Below the pieces are notes generated by a model. It was given only the letters and a program-made list of their open reading frames with translations, ran no database searches and was not told the DNA's origin. A stretch of 64,000 nucleotides of DNA from Roridomyces roridus (taxonomy: Eukaryota; Basidiomycota; Agaricomycetes; Agaricales; Mycenaceae): assembly GCA_029378245.1 (NCBI GenBank), contig JARKIF010000001.1:806001-870000 (forward strand), read 5' to 3'. Made by a program: the position numbers and the translations under genes. Each line of letters opens with the position of its first letter. Within the stretch, counting starts at the first letter, position 1. Shown piece by piece: positions 32,231 to 43,702 of the stretch.

Positions 32231-33467
32231 AATTGGCCGAGGTCGCCGGGTGTTTGTAGGCAGTGTGAGGGCCGACGCAAATTATGCAGGAGGGTGGACC
32301 CCGCTCCCCGCCACCTGAGCTGTCCCTGCCGCGGTTAGCCTCGGTTCGCTGCACCTTGGACGGTGTGTGAGGGAACGAATCATCCGAAGCGGGCCGCTTG
32401 CGGGGGGAGGAGGTGACAGGAATGACGGAGGGGGCAGTGAAAGATGCACCCATCATGGACGCGTGATGATGTGCAGCGAGCGCGATGTTAACTCGGGAAT
32501 CATAGTAGACCCTCTCGAAGAGGCCACCCCGGAAGATAGCGTAACGAAGCTCCAATTCGACGGGGTACCAGACCAGGAAAAGCTCCGGGTCCTCAAAGTC
32601 GCTCAGGTTGGCGAAGAAGAGCACGTGTAATGCGTACTCGGAAGCATGAGTGTGCGCGAGGGAAGGGTTTGAAGCATCAACAGGAGGGCAAAGCTTCTTA
32701 AAGCACTCGAGTAGATTGCGCGAAGCCTGACGCCAGAGGCCTGGGGACAGACGTTTGGGGTCCTCGGGGCCCAAAGAGGCGTCCAAATTCGCCTTGGCCA
32801 CATTAACGACAGTAACCTGAGGCGGAGCGATGAGAGAGGATGTCTGCTCGGCAGTGATTGAGTGCGTGGGGATGGTGTGGGGAAAGTCGGCAGCTTTGCG
32901 CAAGGTCTTATCGGCGAACCAATGTAACGGAAGGTAAAGTTTATGTGAAACAGACATGAGGAAAACATCGGGAAGTACGACGGGGACTGCAGATGCAGCG
33001 GACATTGCATGAGGGTTAGGCAACATCAACGTGCCAAAAATGGGTCGAGACGCCTTCGTCTTCTCAGCCTCACGCTTCGCCTTTTCAGCCTCGTGCGCCT
33101 GCTGCACTTTCATACGCTCGTTGCCCACGAATAACGTCATGAACAGCGGAAGAGGACCGGAGGCCGCCACCGTCTCCTTGTCCCCCACGAGAAGGCGCTT
33201 CTGCTCCTCCGAATACGCGAGGAAAGGAAGAAGAGGAGCACCGACATCAGCGTTACCAACACCAGCTGCGGAGGCAGCTGCGGTCTGGTACGCCCTGGTC
33301 TTCTTCATACTGACTTTGTTCGTCTTTTCTCTCAAGACATTGTCCGCATTGATTTCGTCGAGCTCATATGAAGCGGGAGGAGCGACGTCGTCAGGACGTG
33401 TCATGTAGCTCGTGAAATCAAAATCGGCGGGGAGGGGGAGAGGAAGACCGCAGAGAGACATGGCAGC
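31995..33467 (-). CDS. DIRS-like Gag protein
   Basis: Putative capsid of the retroelement; start placed at MAAMSLCGLPLPL (33467), with open frame further upstream. About 490 residues. The C-terminus has a Cys/His cluster: CIICVGPHTAYKHP, then CIAFNTLRGCNSTHGEDRLHICSLC read in two parts (a CCCH-like C-x8-C pattern and HICSLCGGDHAA), consistent with nucleic-acid binding. A Lys/Glu-rich helix (RMKVQQAHEAEKAKREAEK) lies in the middle. It overlaps the RT ORF by 235 bp. Confidence 0.65.
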   Translation of the reverse strand, partial: AAMSLCGLPLPLPADFDFTSYMTRPDDVAPPASYELDEINADNVLREKTNKVSMKKTRAYQTAAASAAGVGNADVGAPLLPFLAYSEEQKRLLVGDKETVAASGPLPLFMTLFVGNERMKVQQAHEAEKAKREAEKTKASRPIFGTLMLPNPHAMSAASAVPVVLPDVFLMSVSHKLYLPLHWFADKTLRKAADFPHTIPTHSITAEQTSSLIAPPQVTVVNVAKANLDASLGPEDPKRLSPGLWRQASRNLLECFKKLCPPVDASNPSLAHTHASEYALHVLFFANLSDFEDPELFLVWYPVELELRYAIFRGGLFERVYYDSRVNIALAAHHHASMMGASFTAPSVIPVTSSPRKRPASDDSFPHTPSKVQRTEANRGRDSSGGGERGPPSCIICVGPHTAYKHPATSANFADGGEHFSGVVGRDLQTRHSFRGESTKSICIAFNTLRGCNSTHGEDRLHICSLCGGDHAALSRHPSCARVRSGALTP

Positions 33468-33641
33468 CATCGGATGGAAGGAGGGATGAGAGACAAGCGC
33501 GAAAAAATGCGAAAAAAGAGGCTCTTCAGCGAGTGAGGTGGCGAGAAGGAAGAGCCGCGTGATGCGGAGGCATGTAATGTAATCTAAGCTAATCTCTAAG
33601 GTGATCGCTCGGCCGGCACCACTCCCTGCCTTGCCTATCAC

Positions 33642-35215
33642 TCAGGTCGGCTCGCAAGCTCGCCTAACCTGAGCTAGCAAAAAAGCAAAAAGAAAATGGC
33701 GCCATTTCGGATACAGTTTGGATGCAATACGGACCGGCAGCCCATACACCGCCTCTCTCTTGGCTTTCTCCTCCACCATCCCCGCTCCCCGCATACTCAC
33801 GACTCGTCGGACAACCAGCCAACGCGAAGGTGAGTTCTTCCGACTATTTGACAACTACTCATGGTGTATCCACTCTAGATTCACCGTGTTCAGCAAATGC
33901 GTCTGGTTTTGCACTGGAGGCTCGGTATATGACTGCGCGATCTCGATGAGGAGGTCACGCAGGGGAAGAAGGGAGAAGACTCTGGGATTTCTGTGTTGGG
34001 CAATCAAAGTGCGTTTGTCTTCCCTGCTCTTTATTCCGTCTAATTGTTTCATCGTGGCAAGTTGCGCCGTCTTTGCACTTGCTGCCTTGCCATGGATGTT
34101 CGGCTCATAATATGGATATGTCCCAATCGCGTGGGTGTGTCGCATGTCTTCCCATCTTCCCCTCTCTGCGCCTCTCTGTTAAAGCGCTCCCCTCGACACC
34201 CACCCTCCTTCCTCTGCGATTCCAAAAAACTACATTTTGGCTATGATACTCTTGGGTCCGGCGTACTACACAAACTGCAGTCTCTTCCTGGATGCGTCCT
34301 CCGTCTATGCTGCCGTTGGATAAACCACCACATCGTCTCCCGTAGGCCAATTTTTGCGTCCTCCTCCTCACCAGCGGCGCCGCCGTCAGAGGATAGTGAC
34401 CTCGTCTTCGTACCTCCACTTCTCCGCATTCTTCATCTACACGGCCTTCTCCCGCCTCTCGCATTCTATGGCCTTGAATATTTGTGTGCATGCGACGGCG
34501 TTGTTGTATGCTATATACCCGGCGTGCGAGTCTGCTGTAACGTTCTCAATGGGAAATGCCGCTCCCAGTTTGTACGTTTGCGCGACGGGGGGCGCTCTCG
34601 TGATGTGGGCTGTTCTTGTTGTCCGCCTCGCGCTCCAGTGGTATGTCTGTTGTTTGCAGGGAACGGAATGTCTTGATGGTGGGGCTTGGAGATGAATGTG
34701 GGATTGGCCGCGTCGTACATATCTGTATCTTTCTAGACCATATTTTACCCGGGCATGTGTACTACGGTGTAGATAGAATATAAATCTTACCTCCCAATGT
34801 GTTGGATGGATGAGAAGTGCCAGAGGAAGTGACAATCCGAGGAGACGAGTCCAGAAACAGGGTGTTCGGGCATCTCGGACATCTCGGACATCTCGAATAT
34901 TTTGCTGAGAATGATAAACCAAGCCTTGTGAGCTTGTCTGAGCGCTATTGGTACGTCCATACACGATTTATAATGAGATTGGGTCAGAGTAAGTAGTGTG
35001 TGGGATGAGGTGCAAGATTTCGGGTCTGAGACGAACAAGTTGTGCAGTGTATTCAGGTTTTTCATAACTAGCTCGATGGTGCACTCGCATGCTTCCTCAC
35101 CATGTGAAATTCTCAGATAATTCAAATGAGGTCCTTGTAGCTACTAAACAAGTTCTACATCTTCAGTTTGCCCAGATTGCACGTTTAACTCACAGGGAAA
35201 AAATCAATGCTTGCC
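33642..35215. other. No supported gene between the DIRS-like element and the Helitron
   Basis: Several plus-strand ORFs (33718-34110, 34044-34676, 34354-34695) contain hydrophobic stretches but no recognisable family and no consistent splice chain. A short direct repeat of GGACATCTC (three units) lies at about 34876-34902. Confidence 0.4.
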
Positions 35216-36175
35216 ATCACTAGTGGCAAGTGCGTCATGCCACATCGTTTCACTCACTACGTTCTCCAACCTCGCACCTCAGCGGAAATTCGACTCAATT
35301 CGGGGAGTTGGAAGTGCACAGAATCCATTCCGCGGAAAACCGGAGGCCTCAATGTGCGTATTCGATCTCCCCGGCGTGCTTTCTTTAAAACAGTGTGTGT
35401 AGTCTCATGGAATACCCAGTGGACTGGGCGGCTCAAAAACCTGTCGAACGTGAGTTTGTACTCACAGGAACACTCTGGACATCAGGCTTTGGCAAATTCG
35501 ATCGAATAGGATCGGCAAGGAAGCTGTCTGGGTGGTACTCTGAGCCGCAGTTACTTGTGCTCAGAAAAAATCTCCAGTGCACTATAAACTGTTCTGAATT
35601 CTTTGAATGTAGTTCAGCAAGCGTTAGGACTGATAATAATGCCCCGGATTCATTGCACACGTATACTAAATCACTGTCAAGTGCGAAATTACCTTGCTTG
35701 TCAAGGTCTCTGGAGACCCTTAATTACCTAATCCGGATGTAACCCGACAAGAGCTTCCGATCTGATTTAAATGGGATCATCCACCAATACTGGGTAACTG
35801 ATCAGATTGCAGACATGGAAGCAAAATTAAGATAGAGCTCAAGGTCTTTAAATGTGAGATTGAAACTTGAAAATTTGTACGGACAACCAACAAGTTATTG
35901 CATAATTTAAAAAGGGAAATGTAATAAAATCAGGCACCACATTGAATCAAACACAAGGCCTCCCCACCAGCCAGCCTTGAACAGAGCCGGGGGTGTCAAA
36001 ACCACTCTACCAAACAACCAATGGTAAGGTGTATGGCCCAACCCTATTGACAAACAATGAATAGAGCCACTTTACACATCAGGCGCATTGGCACGTCACT
36101 TCGCTTCCACAAACTCTACTTGCACTTCTCCCTGCTCAATATACCACTTTAACTTCAAGTTCATTCAAATGGTTT

Positions 36176-39100
36176 CTATGTCTCGTTCGGATGTCTATTA
36201 CTTGTCACTCGTTGCCACCAAGTCTTGGTAATCTCATTCAACTCCTCTAGCCTGTCGTCTTCTGCCAGCAAGGCAGGCCCATGCCCCTTCCGAAATATAT
36301 CATCATCGAAATCCCGTAACAGCCGAATTGTTTCTCGCCCCGAACTCCTCGAAAGCGCGACATACAGGTTGAACAGGGTCAACTCGCCCGTGGGTGGTTT
36401 TGCGATGTCCACGATGACATGGGGCAATGTTTGCCCTTGGGAACGATAATCTGTGAATGCATATGCTGCGGTGATTGGGAATTGTCGACGCTGGATTGTC
36501 TTCTGCGATAACTGGCCTCCGGGAAGCCTCATCTTCATATGATATGTTGCTTTGGTCGGCTCAATCGGAATCACATGCTCATCCAATCCTTCAAGCCGAC
36601 TGGCTTGAGTACGAGAAAGCTTGACCAAAATGTACGATGGTAGCTTCTTCAACCGCACGATGGGCTCGTTTCCGACCGAAGGTTCTTCAGGATCAAGGAC
36701 GATGTCAACAATTTCGCCTCGGGCGCCATTGGTCAAATCCAGGTCTGTTTCAATGTTGTTCGTCACCATGACCTTCATCCCAATGGACAGCTCTATCTCC
36801 TCTGGCAAATCCTTCTGCATGCTATTCTTCTTCTTCTTCCGTGTTTTTTTTGAAAGATGCAGGGCTAAGCTATGTCTCTCGGACAAGCTTAAAGACCGCC
36901 CTTTGTATCTATCCTGGGCTGGACAGACATACAATTGTCGGCCAGTGGAGCTGCACATTTTGTGGATCGCCTCGTCATTCCACTGCCTCCGCACTGCATG
37001 TCGAGGTGTTACCAATAGTGCTGTGTTCCACGGTTCTGTTTCAAAGTTCGCTGTGTCTGCACTCGGGTTTGACCTCTTCCTTGGACGAACTAGAAGTGTC
37101 CGCAGTATTGTCAAATGGTCCTCCTGCACATTTCCAGCACGCAGATGCCGGAGGAAATCAAGCCAGACAGGGTCTGTCACCCGCATCTGTTGCTTCAAAA
37201 GAACAACAGTGGTGAGTTCTTTATAAATTGCCCGACCCACATGAGATTCGACGGAGTCATTGATCGCATCGGAAGGATAATAAAGCGCTTCCGACGCGCC
37301 AACGGCAACAGGCGGAAATTGATGAAAGTCTCCACAGACAATCAAATTGATCCCGCCGAATGACTGATCGATGCTTTTGCCCTTGGCAATGCCAATATTC
37401 TTGGATAACAAGGCTAGAAACTCCTTTCCCAGCATCGAAACCTCGTCCAATACAAGATATTCAATGGGCTTCCAGAATTCCTGCACAGTTCATTTCGTAC
37501 CTTTTATTCACATATAAACTTGTTCAAGTCTACTCACCTGTAACTTGGTTTTCATCTCATCACTCATGGATTGACCACTGAGCGAGATCCCCGCAATGAC
37601 ATGGGTTGTCTTCCCATCTATCACAGAAGCAGCAATTCCGGTATATGCAGCTTTCAAAAGCATGTGGGAAACTCCTCGTTCTGCAAAAGCTTTCGTGACT
37701 GTCGTTATGACTTGTGACTTGCCGGTTCCTCCCTCCCCGTGGAGCAACATCCGTAAAGATGGCACCGCATTGCCTGCCAGCGTCTGGTCTAAATGCCAAG
37801 TAATAATATCGTATGCCCGCCGTTGATCGACTTGAAGATTATCAGGATCAACCGCTGGCATACTACCGGACTCGTTTCCTGCGCCAACCTGGATCATCTC
37901 GACAGTAGGACCCGCAGAATCCGAACCAGCAGCTACAACTTCGCCTGAAATATCACTTGTACGAACCACATCTGATTCATGTCCGTCCCGGACACTGGCG
38001 GTAGCCGATTCTGGTAACTGCAGACTGTTCATCTGCTGCACATCTTTCCCAAGTTGAGTCTGCCACCGGAGAAGGTTGGAAAGATCACCGCCTGTCGCTA
38101 CAGACGCTGTGGGCTGTCCTTGATGAAGGGACCATGTTGAACTGTCATTGGGAAATATTTTTGCTGAACGTGCGATCTCCACAGCCATGCGTCCGTGGGC
38201 AAATTCTTGGACCGGGGTGCGTGCCGCCACAATTTGAGCAATACTATCCTCCGTGATGGTTTCCTCGGGAACCGTATAGTCCTCCTCGAGTTCTTCTCCT
38301 CCGAGTGCAAAACCATTACCATCAACATTTGAAAGTGGTAAATCTTCGTCGTCGTTCCGACTGGCTATTGCAGCTGACTGGCAATTATGAAAGTATTGAA
38401 TACCAGCTAGAATATCATGCACTCGCGACGGCGCTGCAGATATGAAGGCATCGAACGCTTCTGCCCAATTTTGCGATTCGGCTTTAAGATCTGTTGCCAA
38501 GTTCCTCCAAGGTTTCAAGAGGGCCAGCATACAGACATGATAGAACTCTGCATCGTCTGGATCATCACGTCGTGGAAAGTACCGGCCTATGAAATTTGGA
38601 AGGGTATTGTGGCCACGGGATCGTATCATACGTTGCTTTTGTTTGTGCAACAGATGACTGTCGTTGTACCGTGATCGGATACCCATCGGACGACCTGGCT
38701 TCCTGCGCTCATCTCCAATCTGCTCAGCTTGCTCCGAAGTATCCTCCGAGGAGTCCTCCGCCGATGCACCTTTCTCCTTTTCAGGTTCTGACTTGAGGGG
38801 AATTTCGTAGGTGTCAACGAAGAAATCAATCACATTGAAGTGGTCCAATTCTTCGCCACGAGCCGAGTAATCTGTGACTTGGCACTTTGCAAACAACTGC
38901 CCTGCAGCGTTGAAATCAAGCGTGACTGTCTCGTTTCCATCCTAGAATTTGCAATCAATACTTCTCTGCTGCGAAGACTTCTCCTCCTACCTCTGCTTGC
39001 TGAGCTTCGACATCCTCTTCTGACACCGCATCTGCTTCAAGTTTTTTGGCAGCATCTGCTTCATCTTCAAGGTGACTTGGCTTTTCCACTACACTTTCAA

Positions 39101-42100
39101 TATCAGACCTGATTCTTTTGTCAATAGGACATAGTGGAAGCACATCAAATTGTACGCACCGACATCTCCGAAGGACTGGAAATGCTCGGAACAGTGCCCC
39201 AACAAACGATGACCAGTATATGGGCACATATTTGTGGGATTGATATGTATCGCCCCATCCCATTAGGTATGAAATCACCATCGGTGCTCCAAGCTCTTGT
39301 TGACGATTCACCGCATGAACCAGGCGAAACAAAAGCAGCCTTTGCTGATCACGGAGATCATCCACCCGGGCCAACTCCGTAGCATCATTGCTCAAACGGT
39401 CTAAATGAATGGCGTATCCCTTCGCGAGAATCGCGGAAACATTGTAGTTCAGTCGCTGCGGTTTTGATGCATATCCCGCAACGTAAAATGTTGTATTCAT
39501 TGTGTCTCGCCCATTGGTGAGAAGTTTGCCATCGTTGTTGCATCGAACGTTGACAAGAATCCCGGGTATCCAGCCATTCATGAAACCATACAATCTCCGC
39601 TGGGCCCAGTTCCCCCATTCGTCGATAATGTCCTGAACTGAACAGGGAAACGGTGCCCTTCTCTTGCATCGTAGTTGACCCGACTTGCTGACCACAAGAC
39701 AGCGCCGAACTTGACAAGTGTGGACCTGCTCAGCTCTTGCAACGCGCAGTTCGAAATCCTTCAGCTGTTGATCATAGTTCAAAGCCGTAGGATTTGGTGG
39801 CCGGTTGTATGCAATGTCTTTTTCGACAGGAATATTCTTGACTGATTCTGCTGTTTCTAGCCCTGGTAGATATGCCCGTAGATTTGCCTGGATATAGGCA
39901 GAGATACGAGCACGAAATGTATCTTGTTTCAATAACTCAATCATTTCGTCTGCATTCGGTGCATGCTTGAGAGCCATAAGAAGATGAAGGTGCAATGTTG
40001 CACGATTCTGTGCCTCCACAAATCCAAAATACGCAGCAACTTCCCCCAGAATCCCCATGGAACTTCGTACCCGGAACGAAGTCACCTCGACTCCAAACAA
40101 TGTTTTCAGAATCGTGTGAATCATGAAATGAAAGAATTTGGATGCCGCATATGGATCGGAAGCAATATTTTGGCTCCGCTTGTCCGCGTCGGGACCCATC
40201 GACGCGACAAAATCATCCAAATCGATGTTTTCTCCGGCAAATATTTGTGCAATGGGGTCGTGAATATCAATTGGATTGATGGTAATCCATAGATTGAATG
40301 GACGAAGATATACTGCCGTTGACCACAGTTGACTGCGCATTGAAGTTCTGGCTTCGTTAGACCCCTGCACCCGCCGAAGAGTAGCCTGCACATGCTGTCG
40401 CAGCAGTCGTACCGCAGGATCACTGATTGGTTTTCCATCATCTTCCTCTTCCGACGCTCGTTGCAACTTTGCTGGGGTAATAGTGGCCATGATACGCGCA
40501 TCTTTTTCGAAATTTCTTCGACGCATCTGGATCCTCGCCGACCCAAGAGCTTGGCGACGTTGTGAAATACCGAAAGCCGCAAATGGAAATGGAAATGTCT
40601 CGTGCCGACGGAAGCGACGATCGTGGTATTGGAGACACCACCGAATGTGTTCGTTAAAACCCAGTGTGACGGGCTGATCTGCCTCTATGCCCCCTGTGCC
40701 ATATGGAAAAAGACACGGAAAGGCCTTTTCGAAAAAATTAGGCCGATCCGGATCCACAGGCTCCGGGTCATCTGCGCGTGGCCTACCAAAATCACTGACT
40801 GGCCGAGTGCCATGTCGGACAGCGTAGGCACCCTCCTTCCCATCTTTCCATAAATTCTGAAGCGCCCAGGCCATCATCTCGTTGCTTGATATTGTGGAAA
40901 GATCTGTGTCGATGGTGCCCGTTACATGTAACGGAATCACATCGGGTTCTGAAGGTTCAAGACATATCGATAAAGCACATTCAAAGTCGCAAGTCACCGA
41001 ACTCACTTTCAGAATCACTTGAGATATTGGTATCCGCCATCATTCCCGACTCAGACTGAACATTTGACACTGACGAAAGTGTTGGCCACAAACTTTTCCT
41101 TTCAAGTGCAATGAATCTTACCTTCGTCACCGATATCATGGTCAGGAACATAGCCGTCGCTTTCTTGATCCACAATCCCTGTATCCTCGGACTGTCGGAC
41201 CAAACTGGTGACTTCCAGGGGTATATCGTCCTCTGGTAACAGAGCCAGTCGCGCAGGATCAATCTGGATGTGGCCATAATACTTTGGGTTATTCTGTTTC
41301 AGCCAAGACAGTGCATCGAAAACAGCCTTGCGGCGGACACGGAAAGTCGATCGCAACCAATCCTTCGGAAGCGACCCTACACCGATGTATGTGACAGAAA
41401 TGACAGAGGCCAGAACCGCAGGTGGTCGCGGCATTAAGTCTCCCCGCAACATCGAAGCTATGCCGTCGGAGTCCAAGTCGTATGTACTGACGGTGCCGCG
41501 CATACCACGCTGCAATTTGCTGGGATCCATACGACCGGCGCACCGCGGATGTAACTTGAAGACGAAAACCCGAGGATAAAGCAGCGCAATCAGGAGCTGC
41601 TCTGGAATGGTGAGATTTTGAAGCTGCCACGGTACGCGCCCAATCCACAAGTTATTTGCGAGTGAGTATCGGGGAGGATGCTCATCGCTTTTACCCAGGT
41701 CATTCGAGCACTGCGAACAAACCCGAATCCTGGGCTGATTGTCTTGGAAAACGACTCCAGCAGGCTCCAGCAATCTCCCATTGATGAGATGGTGTGCAGG
41801 ATGTGCTGTCCGCAGTACGAGACATTGGGAATGCGGCAAAGCTTCCAATCTCCTCGGTGTCGGATCCTCGTCACCATTGCCTACATCGATTTCCCGCCCA
41901 CACACGGCGCAAACCATCATGGCAACAGCTGCATTGGAGGTCGCATCGTAGAAGTTGCGATAAATTTGCTTGGTCTGCTCTGGTGTCGGAACCTGCATGA
42001 ACTTGTCCACATCATAATCTTCGACTCCCTCGTCTATCCTGCAAGCTGTCCGCCTCGTGTTCCCCACAGCCTCTTCCCTTTTGCGTTTTCCCAGAGATGG

Positions 42101-42280
42101 TTTGACTTTATTCTGCGCCTCCGTAACAAGAAGCTGGAGGACTTCTTGCGACCCATGCTGCAAGATGTACTTGATGATTTCATTCTTTCGTTGACCGACT
42201 GCCCGCGGGAGAGGTAAGCGCTTTGATACGACGCTGCGAATCTCATTCACAGTGAGCGACGATATCGACTCCAGGTCCAT
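36176..42280 (-). CDS. Helitron RepHel (HUH nuclease plus Pif1 helicase), five exons, intact
   Basis: Rolling-circle transposase. Exons: 42280-41122, 41069-41007, 40948-38991, 38941-37538, 37480-36176; introns 52, 58, 49 and 57 nt, GT-AG, all phases joining; about 1962 residues from MDLES. N-terminal part: SAP-like helix-extension-helix start (TVNEIRSVVSKRLPLP), CAVCGREID zinc cluster, and HPRCAGRMDPSKLQRGMRGT (DUF6570-like). Rep domain: HUH motif in ATLHLHLLMAL and the paired Tyr in FYVAGYASK. Helicase: Walker A LLHGEGGTGKSQ, Walker B LVLDEVSMLG, CGDFHQFPPV, AYAFTDYRSQGQT and LYVALSRSS. I find no stop or frameshift, so it may be active. An alternative start at 42340 adds 20 residues. Confidence 0.85.
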
Positions 42281-42453
42281 TGTGTAGGGGTGATGTTGAA
42301 CGACTCGGAATATGACCAGCAGAATACAATTATAACTCACACAACCTAAAGCAAACTTTGATATCTATGCGCCGCTTCCATACGATCCTAATTGAATTCA
42401 ATTGCACATCAAAACCCCGCCTATCCGACGCAAAGACTTACTCACCTCCCACC

Positions 42454-43702
42454 ATGACCGACCACTCAGACATGAGTGCCTTCAGAGACCAACTGCTCGA
42501 CAGCCCCTTCTACCTCGCGCACCCCAGCTTCATGAAAAATGTATGCTGGAAAAAAGTTGGGCGCGCAAATACTCTCGTTTCTGCCACCGCCGCCGCCGAA
42601 TACGATGCCGCTGTCTCCGCCACGAAACAGGCAGAAAAAGCAACTGCAGACCAAGCAGCTGCAGAAGACAAAGGCCCCGGGACAGACGATGGAAAGAAAC
42701 ATTCGACAAGCCAAGTCGAAAAGGGAGACAGTACGATCAAGAATGGGAAGGAAGTTGTCGGCACCGAGGAGAATGTGGACGAAAACGGGGGAAAGGAAGA
42801 TGAGGAAAAGTCGGAGACACAGACGGAGCATGGGGAGAGTCCCAAAGCTGAGGACGACATCGAGGAGACTGCGCACATCCCCGACCTCCAACCCGCCCCA
42901 TTGACTGCCATTGCAATGATCTCAGCCACAGACTGTTGGTTGACCCCCTGCGGCTATTGGAAGGGCGCAAACTCGTATACGCCTGCATTCGAGGACTTGA
43001 AGCTCAATTGCCGGTTAATCAGTGCCGTCAACACGCCCTTCGCCAACGACTTCAAGAACGGTGTCAAAAATCTTGACACGATGGCGAAGCAGATGACGAA
43101 ATCTGGAAACAAAAGATCCGGGACATTCGACCCCAAGGAGAAACCTCCGCAGACTATCAAACTCCGCCACGTTGTATTTGAGGTATCTAACTACATGGAC
43201 AGATTTTGAATCAACACTGACGAAATTCAGGAAAAAGCAAAGGACGAACCGGACAGCCAGAACTCGGATGGTAACGATAACCATTCCATTCCTCGACGAT
43301 GGGACTGAATCACAACGGACAGACGACGAATTTCCGATCGAGGATTGGCCCGTCAAGTCTCCAGCCGCCAAAAAAGCCCTAGCGGAAATGGAAGACACGC
43401 ATGTGGTTGTCCCCCTTTCCGCGTACGATGTCGAGGGAGACATCATCCCGCCGAAAGAATACATGACGATGTTGCCAGGTGCAATCGTCCGGGCAACTTT
43501 CACGTTGAACCATTGGCACATCGCCCATGAACAAAAAGATACGTACTCGGCAGATATAGACTCCCTCCGTGTTTTGGTTCCACGGACGAGCACCACCGGT
43601 TCGACGTCCACCAGGAGTGCGAGCAGCCCGCGTAAACGTAAACCACCTCCGGCCAAGAATCAGGGGAGCAGTCCGATGAAAAAACCTCGCGTTTCGGAAT
43701 GA
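42454..43702 (+). CDS. Helitron accessory protein, OB-fold-like (possible ssDNA-binding)
   Basis: Divergent from RepHel, 173 bp between starts. First exon 42454-43182, from MTDHSDMSAFRDQLL, with an Ala/Glu/Lys-rich disordered stretch and then AIAMISATDCWLTPCGYWKG. Second exon to 43702 with ITIPFLDDGTES, LPGAIVRATFTLNHWHIA and DSLRVLVP, and a basic tail RKRKPPP. The barrel-like strands resemble proteins carried beside fungal Helitrons, some of which are RPA-like; I infer ssDNA binding. The junction is odd: the clean acceptor CAG (43228-43230) gives the wrong phase, and only AAG at 43235-43237 joins the frames (55-nt intron). Either a rare acceptor is used or a 1-nt shift has broken the gene. 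Confidence 0.5.

Larger units (their letters stand above)
28061..33467 (-). mobile_element. DIRS-like retrotransposon (gag, RT/RNase H, tyrosine recombinase)
   Basis: Three overlapping ORFs in the DIRS order on the minus strand, with no integrase and no LTRs. All ORFs appear open, so the copy may be recent. The terminal and internal complementary repeats expected of DIRS were not identified; the coding limits are given instead. Confidence 0.75.

Noticed and set aside
33718..34695. Hydrophobic plus-strand ORFs as a membrane-protein gene
   Set aside because: No single splice chain keeps phase and no family pattern is recognisable.
43183..43237. Standard CAG acceptor at 43228-43230 for the Helitron accessory gene
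   Set aside because: It puts the second exon out of frame and reaches a stop after about 22 codons, although the downstream frame clearly codes.
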